From contig NZ_FNOB01000004.1 in NCBI RefSeq assembly GCF_900106675.1, positions 124,001 through 188,000 on the forward strand: a stretch of DNA of 64,000 bases, written 5' to 3'. Numbering within the stretch: the first letter of the stretch is position 1; each line of letters opens with the position of its first letter. Source of the stretch: Allgaiera indica. Lineage in GTDB: Bacteria > Pseudomonadota > Alphaproteobacteria > Rhodobacterales > Rhodobacteraceae. The notes under the pieces were generated by a model that searched no databases, was not told the origin of the DNA, and worked only from the letters and a program-made list of their open reading frames with translations. The translations under genes and the position numbers were made by a program. This document shows, one piece after another, positions 26,396-38,626 of the stretch.

Positions 26396-27916
26396 ATGAG
26401 CGCACCGAAACCCGTCGTCCTGTGCATTCTGGACGGCTGGGGGCTGAACGAGGATACCTCGGCCAACGCCCCCTACCTGGCCAAGACGCCCAATTTCGAT
26501 CACATCTGGGGCAGTTGCCCCCATGCGACGCTGATCACCTTCGGGCCGGATGTGGGCCTGCCCAAGGGCCAGATGGGCAATTCCGAGGTCGGGCACATGA
26601 ACATCGGCGCCGGCCGGGTGGTGGCGATGGATCTGGGCCAGATCGATCTGGCGATCGAGGATGGATCGTTCTTCGAGAATGCCGCGATCCTGGATTTCAT
26701 TGCGGCGTTGAAAAAGACCGGCGGGACCGCGCATCTGATGGGCGTGGCCTCTGACGGCGGGGTACATGGTCATATCGCCCATCTCCTTGCTGCGGCGAAG
26801 ATGATCGCCGGCGCGGGCGTACCGGTGGCGATCCACGCGGTGACCGACGGGCGCGACGTGGCGCCGAAGTCGGCGGACCGATTCATTGACGAACTATGCC
26901 AAAAGCTGCCCAACGGGGCACATGTCGCCTCGGTCATCGGGCGCTATTACGCGATGGACCGCGATAATCGGTGGGAACGCGTGTCGCTTGCCTATCACGC
27001 GATGGTGCACGGGTTGGGCGAGGAATGCGCGACGCCGGCCGACGCCGTGCAGGCGGCCTATGCACGGGGCGAGACCGATGAATTCATCCATCCTTCGGTG
27101 ATCGCTGACCCGCCGGGGATGCGCGATGGCGATGGCGTCTTCTGCCTGAATTTCCGCGCCGACCGCGCGCGTGAGATCCTGCGCGCGATCGGCGACCCCG
27201 GTTTCGCCGAATTCGACACCGGTACGCGCCCGAAGCTGGCGGCGTTGCTGGGCATGGTCGATTATTCGAAGGAGCATGTGAAATACATGACCACCGCCTA
27301 TCCGAAGCAGGTGGTGAAGAATACCTTGGCGGAATGGGTGGCGGCCAAGGGCTTGCGTCAGTTCCACACCGCCGAGACCGAGAAATACCCCCATGTCACC
27401 TTCTTCCTGAACGGCGGCAAGGAGGCCCCCGAGGCGGGCGAGGAACGCTTCATGGCGGCCTCGCCCAAGGTCGCGACCTATGATCTGCAGCCCGAAATGT
27501 CAGCGCCCGAGGTGACCGCGCATCTGGTGGGGGCGATCGCGGATGGCTACGATCTGATCGTGGTGAATTACGCCAATCCCGACATGGTGGGGCACACCGG
27601 CGATCTGCAGGCCGCGATCAAGGCCTGCGAGGCGGTGGACCAAGGTCTTGGCCAGGTGCTGGACGCGCTGCAACGCGTCGGCGGCGCGATGGTGGTGATC
27701 GCGGATCACGGCAACTGCGAAACCATGGTCGATCCGGTCACCGGCGGGCCGCACACCGCGCATACCACCAACCCGGTGCCCGTGGTGGTGGTTGGCGGGC
27801 CGCCGGGCGCGCGCCTTCACGACGGGCGGCTTGCCGATGTGGCGCCGACGGTGCTGCAGCTGATGGGCCTGGATCTGCCACCCGAGATGACCGGGCAAAG
27901 CCTGATCGACGCATGA
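26396..27916 (+). CDS. gpmI: 2,3-bisphosphoglycerate-independent phosphoglycerate mutase
   Basis: GpmI of 506 residues interconverts 3- and 2-phosphoglycerate in glycolysis and gluconeogenesis. The metal-binding LCILDGWGLNED and the phospho-serine S63 in QMGNSEVGHMNIGAG are visible, with DGRDVAPKSA, NYANPDMVGHTG and VIADHGNCETM completing the alkaline-phosphatase-like site. ATG 26396 gives the normal length. The stop overlaps envC by 4 nt. Confidence 0.96.
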   Translation: MSAPKPVVLCILDGWGLNEDTSANAPYLAKTPNFDHIWGSCPHATLITFGPDVGLPKGQMGNSEVGHMNIGAGRVVAMDLGQIDLAIEDGSFFENAAILDFIAALKKTGGTAHLMGVASDGGVHGHIAHLLAAAKMIAGAGVPVAIHAVTDGRDVAPKSADRFIDELCQKLPNGAHVASVIGRYYAMDRDNRWERVSLAYHAMVHGLGEECATPADAVQAAYARGETDEFIHPSVIADPPGMRDGDGVFCLNFRADRAREILRAIGDPGFAEFDTGTRPKLAALLGMVDYSKEHVKYMTTAYPKQVVKNTLAEWVAAKGLRQFHTAETEKYPHVTFFLNGGKEAPEAGEERFMAASPKVATYDLQPEMSAPEVTAHLVGAIADGYDLIVVNYANPDMVGHTGDLQAAIKACEAVDQGLGQVLDALQRVGGAMVVIADHGNCETMVDPVTGGPHTAHTTNPVPVVVVGGPPGARLHDGRLADVAPTVLQLMGLDLPPEMTGQSLIDA

Positions 27917-29052
27917 GGCGGACCTGGGCCTTCCTATTGTGCGCAATGCTGGCCCATCCCGTCCATGCGCAGGGCGGTGCGCGCACCGAGGCCGGCGCGC
28001 AGGCAGAGCAGGCGGCGTTGGCGCTGAAGGCGGCGATCGAGAGATTGCGAAAGGCGAATGGGGCGCGCGACCGGGTGGCGGCGTTGACGCGCACGATCCG
28101 GGCCTATGAAACGGGCATGGGCGCCCTGCGTGACGGATTGCGCCGGGTAACGCTGCGCGAGGTGGCGCTGAGCGCCGAGTTGAACGCGAAACGCGGGCGG
28201 ATCTCGTCGCTTCTGGGGGTGCTGACCTCGGTCGAACGCACGCCGGCGCCGCTGTTGTTGCTGCATCCGCAGGGCCCCCTGGGGGCAGTGCGTTCTGCGA
28301 TGATCGCCCAGGACGTGACGCCGGAACTGCAGCAAGAGGTCGAAGCGCTGCGCCACCAGCTGCAGCGACTGGCGCGGCTGCGCGCGATCCAGCAGGCGGC
28401 GGCCTCGACGCTGCGCGAGGGGATGGACGCGGTCCAGAAGGCGCGCACCGACCTGTCCGAGGCTGTCTCCAACCGTACCGGCCTGCCGCAGCGCCTGACG
28501 CGCAGCCCCGAACAGCTGCGCCGGATCGCCGACGGCGTGAAGACGCTGCAGAATTTCGCCGCCGTCCTGTCGGAACCGATCCCCGGCGCCGGCCCGCGGC
28601 TGCCGCCCTTCATCGACGCCAAGGGCAAGCTGCCGCTGCCGGTCGAGGGTACCATCCTGCGCCATGCGGGCCAGCCCGATGCCGCCGGCATCAGGCGCCC
28701 CGGCATCGTCATCGCCACCCGGCCCCGCGCGCTGGTCACCGCGCCCTGGCCTTCGACCATCCGCTACATCGGCCCGCTGCTCGACTACGGAAACGTGATC
28801 GTGCTGGAGCCGGGGGACGGGTATCTTCTGGTTCTTGCCGGGCTGGGAGAGGTTTACGGCAAGGTCGGGCAGGTTATCGCCGCGGGCGACCCTGTCGGGC
28901 TGATGGGCGGACGGGGGGCGGATTCCGGCATCGTGGGCGGTGCGGCGCAAGAAGGCGGTGGCGTCGAGCGCCCGGAAACGCTTTATATGGAGTTGAGCAA
29001 GGGCGACACGCCGGTGGACCCCGAGACATGGTTGGCGAAGACGCGCCGATAG
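27913..29052 (+). CDS. EnvC-like murein hydrolase activator (degenerate M23/LytM)
   Basis: Protein of 379 residues with a signal peptide (WAFLLCAMLAHPVHA), long coiled coils (about residues 25-210) and a C-terminal LytM/M23 domain (IRYIGPLLDYGNVIVLEPGD, then LVLAGLGEVYGKVGQ). The catalytic histidines of active M23 peptidases are missing here, as in EnvC. That points to an activator of amidases at the division site rather than an enzyme. The start overlaps the gpmI stop (ATGA), and ctpA follows after 20 nt, an arrangement common in alphaproteobacteria. Confidence 0.85.
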   Translation: MRRTWAFLLCAMLAHPVHAQGGARTEAGAQAEQAALALKAAIERLRKANGARDRVAALTRTIRAYETGMGALRDGLRRVTLREVALSAELNAKRGRISSLLGVLTSVERTPAPLLLLHPQGPLGAVRSAMIAQDVTPELQQEVEALRHQLQRLARLRAIQQAAASTLREGMDAVQKARTDLSEAVSNRTGLPQRLTRSPEQLRRIADGVKTLQNFAAVLSEPIPGAGPRLPPFIDAKGKLPLPVEGTILRHAGQPDAAGIRRPGIVIATRPRALVTAPWPSTIRYIGPLLDYGNVIVLEPGDGYLLVLAGLGEVYGKVGQVIAAGDPVGLMGGRGADSGIVGGAAQEGGGVERPETLYMELSKGDTPVDPETWLAKTRR

Positions 29053-29072
29053 GACGCAAACAGGACGTGACA

Positions 29073-30416
29073 ATGAGGAAATATGTGATTGCCGCGCTGG
29101 GCGGTTCCATCGCCGGGGCGGTTCTGGCGACGCAGCTTGCCGGGCCGCTTCTGGCCGAGACCGCGCAGAAATCCCAAAGCTCGGTCTATCAGCAGCTCGA
29201 CCTGTTCGGCGACATCTTCGAACGCATCCGATCGCAATATGTCGAGCCGGTGAACAGCCAGAAGCTGATCGAGGCGGCGATCAACGGGATGCTGTCCTCT
29301 CTCGATCCGCATTCAAGCTACATGGACCCCAAGCAGTGGCATGCGATGCAGGTCCAGACCAAGGGTGAATTCGGCGGTCTGGGGATCGAGGTCACCCAGG
29401 ATCAGGGCTTCGTCAAGGTGGTGACCCCGATCGACGGCACCCCGGCGGCGAAGGCCGGGATCAAGACCGGCGATTTCATCACCAAGGTCGACGGCAAGTC
29501 GCTGCTGGGCAAGACGCTGGATCAGGCGGTCGAGATGATGCGCGGCCCGGTCGGGTCCGACGTGACGTTGACGATCGTGCGCAAGGGCGAGAAAGAGCCT
29601 TTCGACGTCAAGCTGACCCGCGATACGATCCGCATGAAGGCCGCGCATGGCAAGCTGATCGGCCATACCGCGGTGCTGCGCCTGACCGTGTTCAACGAAC
29701 AGACCTATTCCGACATGATGGACGGTCTGAAGGAAGCCGAGAAACAGGCCGGCGGTCTGAAGAACATCGACGGGGTTGTGCTGGATCTGCGCAACAACCC
29801 CGGCGGTCTGCTGACCCAGGCGATCAAGGTGGCGGATGCGTTCCTCAACAAGGGCGAGATCGTCTCGACCCGTGGTCGCCAGCCTCAGGATGACGAGCGT
29901 TTCAACGCCACCCCGGGCGACGTGATCGACGGCAAGCCGATCGTGGTGCTGATCAACGGCGGTTCGGCCTCGGCCTCGGAAATTGTCACCGGCGCCCTGA
30001 AGGATCATCATCGCGCGATCGTCGTGGGTACCAAGAGCTTCGGCAAGGGTTCGGTCCAGACGCTGATCCCGCTGAAGGGCGACGGCGCGATGCGGCTGAC
30101 CACGGCGCGCTACTACACGCCGTCGGGCCGGTCGATCCAGGCGCTTGGCATTCAACCCGACATCGTGGTGCCGCAGCCGCCGACGCCGCCCAAGGGCACC
30201 GACAAGGCCAAGCCGGAACAGAAGCCGACGTTCGAGGCCGATCTGCCCGGCATCCTGAAGAACGATTCGATCACCGAGGCCGAGAAGAAGCAGCTCAGCG
30301 ACGAGGCAAAGGCTGCGGAGGAAGAGGCCAAGCTGCGCGACACCGACTTCCAGCTGGCCTATGCGATTGACCTTCTGAACGGCATGAACGTTCTGAAAAA
30401 GGACAAGGGCCAATAG
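29073..30416 (+). CDS. ctpA: C-terminal processing peptidase (S41 family) CtpA
   Basis: Periplasmic serine protease of 447 residues. A signal peptide/anchor occupies the first 28 residues. A PDZ domain follows (GGLGIEVTQDQGFVKVVTPI, then GDFITKVDGKSL). The tail-protease domain has the catalytic Ser in GGSASASEIV and Lys in GTKSFGKGSVQ. It cleaves C-termini of exported proteins and often controls murein hydrolases. ATG 29073 is used because it precedes the signal peptide directly. A lysine/glutamate-rich segment and a hydrophobic C-terminus are present. Confidence 0.93.
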   Translation: MRKYVIAALGGSIAGAVLATQLAGPLLAETAQKSQSSVYQQLDLFGDIFERIRSQYVEPVNSQKLIEAAINGMLSSLDPHSSYMDPKQWHAMQVQTKGEFGGLGIEVTQDQGFVKVVTPIDGTPAAKAGIKTGDFITKVDGKSLLGKTLDQAVEMMRGPVGSDVTLTIVRKGEKEPFDVKLTRDTIRMKAAHGKLIGHTAVLRLTVFNEQTYSDMMDGLKEAEKQAGGLKNIDGVVLDLRNNPGGLLTQAIKVADAFLNKGEIVSTRGRQPQDDERFNATPGDVIDGKPIVVLINGGSASASEIVTGALKDHHRAIVVGTKSFGKGSVQTLIPLKGDGAMRLTTARYYTPSGRSIQALGIQPDIVVPQPPTPPKGTDKAKPEQKPTFEADLPGILKNDSITEAEKKQLSDEAKAAEEEAKLRDTDFQLAYAIDLLNGMNVLKKDKGQ

Positions 30417-30462
30417 GGCCAACAAGGGAACGGGCCGGGGCGGACCCCCGGCCCCGTAGACA

Positions 30463-30951
30463 ATGACCGCAGAACCCCATGCCGGCCTGCCCTATCGCCC
30501 CAATGTCGGGGTGACCCTGATCAATCCGCAGGGGCTGATCTGGGCCGGGCGGCGCATCGACAGCGCGGCGCCGGCCTGGCAGATGCCCCAGGGTGGCATA
30601 GATCGGGGCGAGACCGCCGCCCAGGCCGCGCTGCGTGAGCTGGAAGAGGAAACCGGCATCGGCCCGGCGCTGGTCGAATATCTTGCGTGTACCGAAGCGC
30701 CGGTACGCTATGATCTGCCGCCCGAACTGATCGGCAAGATATGGAAGGGTCGCTTCCGCGGGCAGGAACAGGATTGGTTCCTCTATCGCTTTCTGGGGTC
30801 CGACGATCAGGTGAACATCGTCACCGATCATCCCGAATTCTCGGAATGGCGATGGCTGGGCGCGGGTGAGATTCTGGACGCAATCGTGCCGTTCAAGCGT
30901 GCCGTCTACCAAGAGGTGATCCGCGCCTTCCGTCCCTGGCTGGCGCCGTAA
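30463..30951 (+). CDS. rppH: RNA pyrophosphohydrolase RppH (Nudix)
   Basis: Nudix hydrolase of 162 residues that removes pyrophosphate from 5'-triphosphate RNA and so starts mRNA decay. The opening [16 protein letters not shown] and Nudix box [20 protein letters not shown] with TGI are typical of RppH/NudH rather than other Nudix enzymes. [21 protein letters not shown] further supports this. It is followed by a GC hairpin and the repeat palindrome at 30967-31030. Confidence 0.94.
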   Translation: MTAEPHAGLPYRPNVGVTLINPQGLIWAGRRIDSAAPAWQMPQGGIDRGETAAQAALRELEEETGIGPALVEYLACTEAPVRYDLPPELIGKIWKGRFRGQEQDWFLYRFLGSDDQVNIVTDHPEFSEWRWLGAGEILDAIVPFKRAVYQEVIRAFRPWLAP

Positions 30952-30953
30952 AG

Positions 30954-31030
30954 GCGCCTCCGGCGCGAGTATTTGGGCCAAGATGAAGGCAGGACCCTAG
31001 CCCTTGGTCTTCATCTTGGAAAAAATACTC
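30954..31030. repeat. Paired repeat copies D1/D2 forming a large palindrome
   Basis: A short hairpin (GCGCC-TCC-GGCGC, 30954-30966) precedes GAGTATTT at 30967-30974 and CCAAGATGAAG at 30978-30988. The inverse copies CTTCATCTTGG (31009-31019) and AAATACTC (31023-31030) follow after a 20-nt loop. The arms are 19 paired bases broken by three mismatches. The element lies exactly between two convergent genes and includes the stop codon of the downstream minus-strand gene, so it could act as a bidirectional terminator. Confidence 0.8.
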
Positions 31031-31652
31031 ACTCTGCTTCAGTGGGCGGCGCGAAGACCTGCCGGGCCAGGGCGATGCGCGCGCCGGCGGTAATGAAGCA
31101 CAGCAGCGCGAAGATCCAGGCCAGCGGCGCGAACCATCCCGGCAGCAGGCAGATCAGCACGAAGAACACGATGGTCTCGGTACCCTCCAGCAGCCCGCCG
31201 GTGAAATAGAGCGATTTCGAGCCGCGTTCAGACGTTTCCAGACCGTGACGCTCGGCCAGGATCGCATAGCCAAGAAAGCTGGCGCCGTTGACATAGAAGC
31301 TGGTGAGCAATAGAGCGCCGGCCAGGCCGTTGGTCGCCGGGTTGGCGATGACGAAGGCCAGCGGGACCGCGCCGTAGAACAGGAAGTCGGCGGTGATATC
31401 CAGGTAGCCGCCGAAGTCGGTGCGGGTCGTGGCGCGCGCGACGGCGCCGTCCAGCCCGTCCGCCAGCCGTGACAGCAGCACCAGCCACAGCGCCAGATGG
31501 GGCGCGCCCAGCGCGATCGCCAGCGCCGCCAGAAGCCCCGTGATCAGGCCCAGAATCGTCACTGTATCGGCGGAAACCCCGGTTTTCGCCAGAGCTCGGC
31601 CCAATATGTCCAGCGGCGGGTCGATGACACGGCGAAGCGGTGCATCCAGCAT
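31029..31652 (-). CDS. CDP-alcohol phosphatidyltransferase family protein
   Basis: Membrane enzyme of 207 residues with about five or six TM segments. The catalytic signature D-G-x2-D-G-x2-A-R ... G-x3-D-x3-D is present as DGLDGAVARATTRTDFGGY followed by LDITAD. Such enzymes exchange CMP on CDP-diacylglycerol for an alcohol; the alcohol here cannot be told. ATG 31652 lies one base after the transglycosylase stop, so the genes are coupled. Its TGA stop lies within a GAGTATTT repeat. Confidence 0.87.
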   Translation of the reverse strand: MLDAPLRRVIDPPLDILGRALAKTGVSADTVTILGLITGLLAALAIALGAPHLALWLVLLSRLADGLDGAVARATTRTDFGGYLDITADFLFYGAVPLAFVIANPATNGLAGALLLTSFYVNGASFLGYAILAERHGLETSERGSKSLYFTGGLLEGTETIVFFVLICLLPGWFAPLAWIFALLCFITAGARIALARQVFAPPTEAE

Positions 31653-31653
31653 C

Positions 31654-32952
31654 CTAGCCGCGAAGCCTTTGCAGCAGCCGTGACGAGGCATAGCCGTCCG
31701 GGATCAGCCCCGCATGGCGTTGATAGGCCCGGATCGCCTTGATCGTGTCGGGGCCGATCCGGCCATCGACGCCGTGGGTGTCGAAACCGGCGCGCGTCAG
31801 GCGGGTTTGCAATTCCTTGCGTTCCGCGAAGGTCAGCGCGCGGTCGCCCAGCGGCCAGGAATGCCGGATCGGCGGTCCACCATCGATCCGGCTGGCAAGG
31901 TAGCCCACCGCGATCACATAGGCATCGGCGCTGTTGTAGCGCTCGATCACCCCGAAATTGTGATAGACCATGAAGGCCGCCCCCTTCGCCCCCGCCGGCA
32001 GCAGCACCGAACCCGGGCCGTGATCGGGCAGCGGCGCGCCGGTGGCCGTGCGCACGCCCAGCCGCTCCCATTGCGACGCGGTTTTCTTGATGCGGCGATT
32101 GCTGAGCGCATAGTCGAAACCCGCGGGCAGGCGCACCTCGATCCCCCAGGGCTGGCCCTCTTGCCAGCCGAAGCGGTGCAGATAGGCGGCGGTCGAGGCC
32201 AGCGCGTCGGTCGGGTCGTTGGACCAGATGTCGCGCTTGCCGTCGCCGCGGAAATCGACTGCATAGGCCAGGTAAGAGGAAGGGATGAACTGCGTGTGTC
32301 CCATCGCCCCGGCCCAGGATCCGGTCATCTGCGTCGGGCTGACATCGCCATCTTGGATGATCCTCAAGGCATCGATCAGCTGGGTTTCGAAGAACCTGCC
32401 GCGCCGGCCCTCATAGGCCAGGGTGGCCAGGGCGCCGATGATCGGCACGGTGCCGCGATGGGTGCCGTAGTTGCTTTCCAGCCCCCAGATCGCCACCACC
32501 ACCGATTTATCGACCTGATAGCGGCGCTGGATCTGGTCCAGCACGCGGGCGTACTTGCGCATGGCCTCGCGGCCGTTGGCGATGCGCTGGGCCGACGCCG
32601 CGCTGTCGAGATATTGCCAGATCGTCTTGGTGAATTCGGACTGGTTGCGATCCCGCTCCAGGACGTATGTGTTCAGCGTGACGCCGGCAAAGGCGCGCTG
32701 GAAGGTTCTTGCCGAAATCCCCCGCTTCAGCGCGACCGCGCGGAAGTTCCGGATCCAGCGTTGGAAACCGGCATCGTCTTCGGGCGCGGCGCCCCGCATC
32801 TGATCGGGATCCGAGACGCGGATGGCCTGCGCGGCAGCCTCTGAGGGCCTGGCCCGGGGCTGGGGTGAACGCTCCACCGCCATGCCAGATGCCACCGTTG
32901 CCCCCGCCGCGAGGCACGCACAAAGCCCGAAGGCCATAACCGCAAACCGCAT
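31654..32952 (-). CDS. Lytic murein transglycosylase (MltB family)
   Basis: Secreted protein of 432 residues. A signal peptide (about residues 1-24) is followed by the MltB catalytic domain (FQRWIRNFRAVALKRGIS onward) with probable catalytic E159 in IWGLESNYG. GAMGHTQFIPSSY, DIWSNDPTDALASTAAYL and MVYHNFGVIERYN are diagnostic. A peptidoglycan-binding PGBD domain occupies about residues 372-430 (LTRAGFDTHGVDGRIGPDT). It cleaves glycan strands to 1,6-anhydro products. It is divergent from the hybrid kinase gene. Confidence 0.92.
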   Translation of the reverse strand: MRFAVMAFGLCACLAAGATVASGMAVERSPQPRARPSEAAAQAIRVSDPDQMRGAAPEDDAGFQRWIRNFRAVALKRGISARTFQRAFAGVTLNTYVLERDRNQSEFTKTIWQYLDSAASAQRIANGREAMRKYARVLDQIQRRYQVDKSVVVAIWGLESNYGTHRGTVPIIGALATLAYEGRRGRFFETQLIDALRIIQDGDVSPTQMTGSWAGAMGHTQFIPSSYLAYAVDFRGDGKRDIWSNDPTDALASTAAYLHRFGWQEGQPWGIEVRLPAGFDYALSNRRIKKTASQWERLGVRTATGAPLPDHGPGSVLLPAGAKGAAFMVYHNFGVIERYNSADAYVIAVGYLASRIDGGPPIRHSWPLGDRALTFAERKELQTRLTRAGFDTHGVDGRIGPDTIKAIRAYQRHAGLIPDGYASSRLLQRLRG

Positions 32953-33212
32953 GAAATCACCTGCTCGTTCTTTTCTTCAGCATAACCCGGGGCGCGGCGT
33001 TCGCAAAGTGCCAGGCGGGGTTCCGCCGTTCGAATAGAATCCGCGTCTTTTGGCAGGAACAGAGCCGTTTCTGGCCTTTGCCTGCGGTTGCACGACGCAG
33101 ATCGTCATGCTTGCCGCTGCCGCAGTCCGGCGGTCACGCCCCTGCGCAGACGGCGTTAAGCATTCTTTCACGCCGTTCGGTCAGGCTGCGGCCAGACAGC
33201 GGGAACGAGGTG

Positions 33213-35783
33213 ATGGACGGCGGCGGACGTGGAACCAGCATCGCTGAGAAGCTAGCCAAGGAACGGCGGGCGCGACTCGCCGCGGAGCGGCTTCTGGAGC
33301 AAAAACAACGTGAGCTTTTCGCCGCAAACGAAAAGCTTGCATTGCACGCGCGTGCGCTATCGGACCAGATCATAGAGCAGCGCGACGCCACGCGCGCCGC
33401 GCGATCCGAGGCCGAGGCGCTGAAGGGTCAGCAGACCCGTTTTCTGGACGATCTCGAACGCGCCCATACGGCGGCGGTGATGGCCGAGCGCCGGCTATGG
33501 GATTCGATCGAGACGATCCGTGACGGATTCGCCGTGTACAATGCGGATCGCAGGCTGGTTGCGGCGAACAAGGCCTATCTTTCGGTTTTTGCCGAAAGCG
33601 ACCGGATCCTGCCGGGGACCAGCCAAGAGGACGTTCTGCGCCTTTGCATCGAGCGCGACGTGATCGACCTGCAGGGCGAGGCGGCCGACGATTGGATGGC
33701 GCGGATGCTGGCCCGCTGGGAAGAGGAAGTCAGCAAGCCAGAGGTGATCCGCCTTGCCACCGGGCATTACATTCGCCTGATCGACCGTCGGGCGCGCGAC
33801 GGCGACATGGTGACATTGGGCGTCGATATCACCCAGCAGATGCGCATCTGGTCGGCGATCGAGGCGATCCCCGACGGCTTTGTCCTTTACGATCGCAAGG
33901 ACCGGCTGATCGTCTGCAACGAACGTTACCGCGAGATCTACGCTGAAAGCGCCCCGGCGATCGTACCCGGCGCCACCTTCGAGGAAATCCTGCGCTATGG
34001 GCTGGAACGCGGTCAGTATCCAGCCGCCCAGGGCCGCGAGGATGCGTGGTTGCAAGAGCGCCTAGCCGTGCACGGCGCCTCTGATTGCGTGCTGGAGCAG
34101 CGGTTGAACAACGGGCGCTGGCTGCGTGTTCTCGAGCAAAAAACCCCCGATGGTGGCCGTGTGGGCCTTCGGGTCGACATCACCGAGATGAAGCGCCAGC
34201 AAGAGGCTCTGGATGAGGCACGGCGCGCCGCCGAGGCAGCGAATCGCGCGAAATCGGCCTTCCTGGCCAATATGAGCCACGAGATCCGCACCCCGATGAA
34301 CGGGGTCGTCGGCATGGCGGACCTGCTGTGCGACACCACGCTAGACGACGAGCAGCGCGTCTTCGCAGAGACCATAAAGACCTCGGGCGAGGCGCTGCTG
34401 GAAATCATCAACGATGTGCTGGATTATTCGAAGATCGAGGCCGACAAGCTGACGCTGCGCCCCGAGCCTTTCGATTTCGAGCGCGCGATTCACGATGTGG
34501 CGATGCTGCTGCAGCCCTCGGTGCAGGACAAGGGCATCGAACTGGTCGTCAATTTCGATATGTTCCTGCCCACCCGTTATATCGGCGATCAGGGGCGCAT
34601 ACGGCAGGTGCTGACCAATCTGATCGGCAATGCGGTGAAGTTCACCAGCAAGGGGCGGGTGACGGTGCGCGTCGTGGGAACCGAAGAGGAGGGCGGCGCG
34701 CGTCAGCTGCATGTCACCGTCGAGGATACCGGCATAGGTATCGCGGCCGAGCATCTGGAGCACGTCTTCGGCGAGTTCAACCAGGTCGAGGATCAGTCCA
34801 ACCGCAAGTTCGAGGGAACCGGCCTGGGCCTGGCGATCACGAAGCGCCTGATCCAGCAGATGGAAGGCGAGATCTGGGTGGATTCGATCCAGGGCAAGGG
34901 ATCATGCTTCGGATTCCGCGTGACCCTGCCCGTGGCGGAAGAGGATCGGGCCGATCCCGCCGTTCCGATCGTCTTTGCCCATGCGCTGGTCCTTGATGGC
35001 GAACTAAGCAACCGCCGCATATTCGAGCGTCAGCTTCGCACGGGCGGGTTGGAAACCATCACCTGCCGCACGGTGCGGCAGGCGCTGGAGATCGCGGGGA
35101 AGCGCACGGTCGACATCGTGCTGGCCGACGAGGCCGCGACGGGCGATGCACGGGGTTTCGTGCGGGCGCTGCGCGATGCCGGGCTGACGGCGCCGGTGCT
35201 TCTGGTCAGCGACAGGGCCGAGGAACTGCGCGACGGCCCCGACGCCAAGCTGTTCGCCGCGGTGCTGGCCAAGCCGCTGTTGCGCAGTGCCTTGTTTCGC
35301 ACGCTGCAGCAGCTTTCGGCCGCGCCTTTGCCCGCCCCCGAGGCGCCCGCCGCGCCTGCGGCGACCGGCAGCCGCCAGATGCGCGTGCTTGCGGCCGAGG
35401 ACAACCGCACCAACCAACTGGTGTTTCGCAAGATGACCAAGGATCTGGATATCGAGCTGGTCTTTGCCGGGAACGGCCGCGAGGCGGTGGAATTGTTCCA
35501 AAGCTTCCAGCCCGACATGATCTTCATGGACATCTCGATGCCCGAAATGGACGGCCGCGATGCCGCACGTGCGATCCGCAAGCTGGAAGAAGGGACCGAT
35601 GCGCATGTGCCGATCGTGGCGCTGACCGCCCACGCGATGGCGGGCGATGCGGCCGATATCCTGGCCGCCGGGATCGACCATTACCTGACCAAGCCCCTGC
35701 GCCGCGCCACGATCACCGAACGCATCACCGCCCTGCGCCCGCCCGAGGCCCGCGCCGTGCGGCCCGACCCGGAAGCCGCCTAA
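33213..35783 (+). CDS. Soluble hybrid sensor histidine kinase (PAS-PAS-HisKA-HATPase-REC-REC)
   Basis: Protein of 856 residues with no TM segment. A charged coiled coil (about 1-90) precedes two PAS domains (about 95-210 and 215-335; [39 protein letters not shown]). The HisKA H box is [15 protein letters not shown] (His near 355) and the ATPase domain has [16 protein letters not shown] and [15 protein letters not shown]1 has a weakened acidic pair (LDGELSN). REC2 is intact with ED at its start, Asp near 773 in [12 protein letters not shown] and Lys in YLTKPL. ATG 33213 has GAACGAGG upstream. TTAA-N7-TTCA at 33156-33170 is one base from a CtrA box. Confidence 0.9.
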   Translation: MDGGGRGTSIAEKLAKERRARLAAERLLEQKQRELFAANEKLALHARALSDQIIEQRDATRAARSEAEALKGQQTRFLDDLERAHTAAVMAERRLWDSIETIRDGFAVYNADRRLVAANKAYLSVFAESDRILPGTSQEDVLRLCIERDVIDLQGEAADDWMARMLARWEEEVSKPEVIRLATGHYIRLIDRRARDGDMVTLGVDITQQMRIWSAIEAIPDGFVLYDRKDRLIVCNERYREIYAESAPAIVPGATFEEILRYGLERGQYPAAQGREDAWLQERLAVHGASDCVLEQRLNNGRWLRVLEQKTPDGGRVGLRVDITEMKRQQEALDEARRAAEAANRAKSAFLANMSHEIRTPMNGVVGMADLLCDTTLDDEQRVFAETIKTSGEALLEIINDVLDYSKIEADKLTLRPEPFDFERAIHDVAMLLQPSVQDKGIELVVNFDMFLPTRYIGDQGRIRQVLTNLIGNAVKFTSKGRVTVRVVGTEEEGGARQLHVTVEDTGIGIAAEHLEHVFGEFNQVEDQSNRKFEGTGLGLAITKRLIQQMEGEIWVDSIQGKGSCFGFRVTLPVAEEDRADPAVPIVFAHALVLDGELSNRRIFERQLRTGGLETITCRTVRQALEIAGKRTVDIVLADEAATGDARGFVRALRDAGLTAPVLLVSDRAEELRDGPDAKLFAAVLAKPLLRSALFRTLQQLSAAPLPAPEAPAAPAATGSRQMRVLAAEDNRTNQLVFRKMTKDLDIELVFAGNGREAVELFQSFQPDMIFMDISMPEMDGRDAARAIRKLEEGTDAHVPIVALTAHAMAGDAADILAAGIDHYLTKPLRRATITERITALRPPEARAVRPDPEAA

Positions 35784-35798
35784 ACCGGAACGGCCGCG

Positions 35799-36577
35799 CT
35801 AGGCGCCGCTGCGCAGAAAGACCCAGCGGTCGCCTTCGCTTAGATCCGGCTCGAACCGATAGCCGCCGGTCTCGAACGCTTTCAGCCCCTCAGCGTCGGT
35901 TAGGCGGGCCTCCATCGCGAAGCGCGCCATCGCGCCGCGCGCCTTCTTGGCCCAGAAAGAGACGATCTTGCGGGTGCCGCCACGCTCTTCCAGGAACACC
36001 GGGGTGATGACGCGCAGCTTCAGCGCGCCCAGATCCACTGCGCCGAAATATTCGGTCGAGGCGCAGTTGATCAGCGTGTCGGTGTCCGCCGCCTCGCCCG
36101 CCGTATTCAGTGCCTCGGCGATCGTGCTGCCCCAATAGTCGTAAAGCGACTTGCCGCGGCGCGTCTTCAGCCGGCTGCCCATTTCCAGCCGGTAGGGCTG
36201 GATCCGGTCGAACGGGCGCAGCAGGCCATAAAGCCCGGACAGGATGCGCAGATGGTCCTGCGCCCAGACCAGCGCATCGGGGTCCAGCGTCCGGGCCTCC
36301 AGCCCCTGATAGGTGTCGCCGGCGAAGGCGAAGACGGCGGGGCGCTGGGCGTCGGGGGGCGGGCTGTCCGAAAAGTCGCGAAAGCGCTCGGCGTTCAGCC
36401 TGGCCAGCGGTCCGCTGATCGACATCAGCTTGCGCAGATCGTCGACGGAAAGCCCGCGCGCCACATCGACAAGCTCACCGGTCGCCTCGGGAAAGGCCGG
36501 ATCGGTCGGCTCAAGGTCCGGCAGCGGCAGGTGTTCGTCCCAGTCGAGCTTCTTGGCGGGGGAAAGGGTGACGAGCA

Positions 36578-36578
<1 letters not shown>
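35799..36578 (-). CDS. yaaA: Peroxide stress protein YaaA (DUF328/UPF0246)
   Basis: YaaA of 259 residues. The family limits free iron and protects DNA and protein during H2O2 stress; the E. coli protein binds DNA. MLVTLSPAKKLDW, SGPLARLNAERFRDF, LSGLYGLLRPFDRIQPYRLEM and NCASTEYFGAVD are diagnostic and the length is normal. Its ATG shares one base with the recQ stop (TGATG), implying translational coupling with a DNA repair helicase. Confidence 0.93.
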
Positions 36579-38617
<2,039 letters not shown>

Positions 38618-38626
38618 CGGCGTGCC

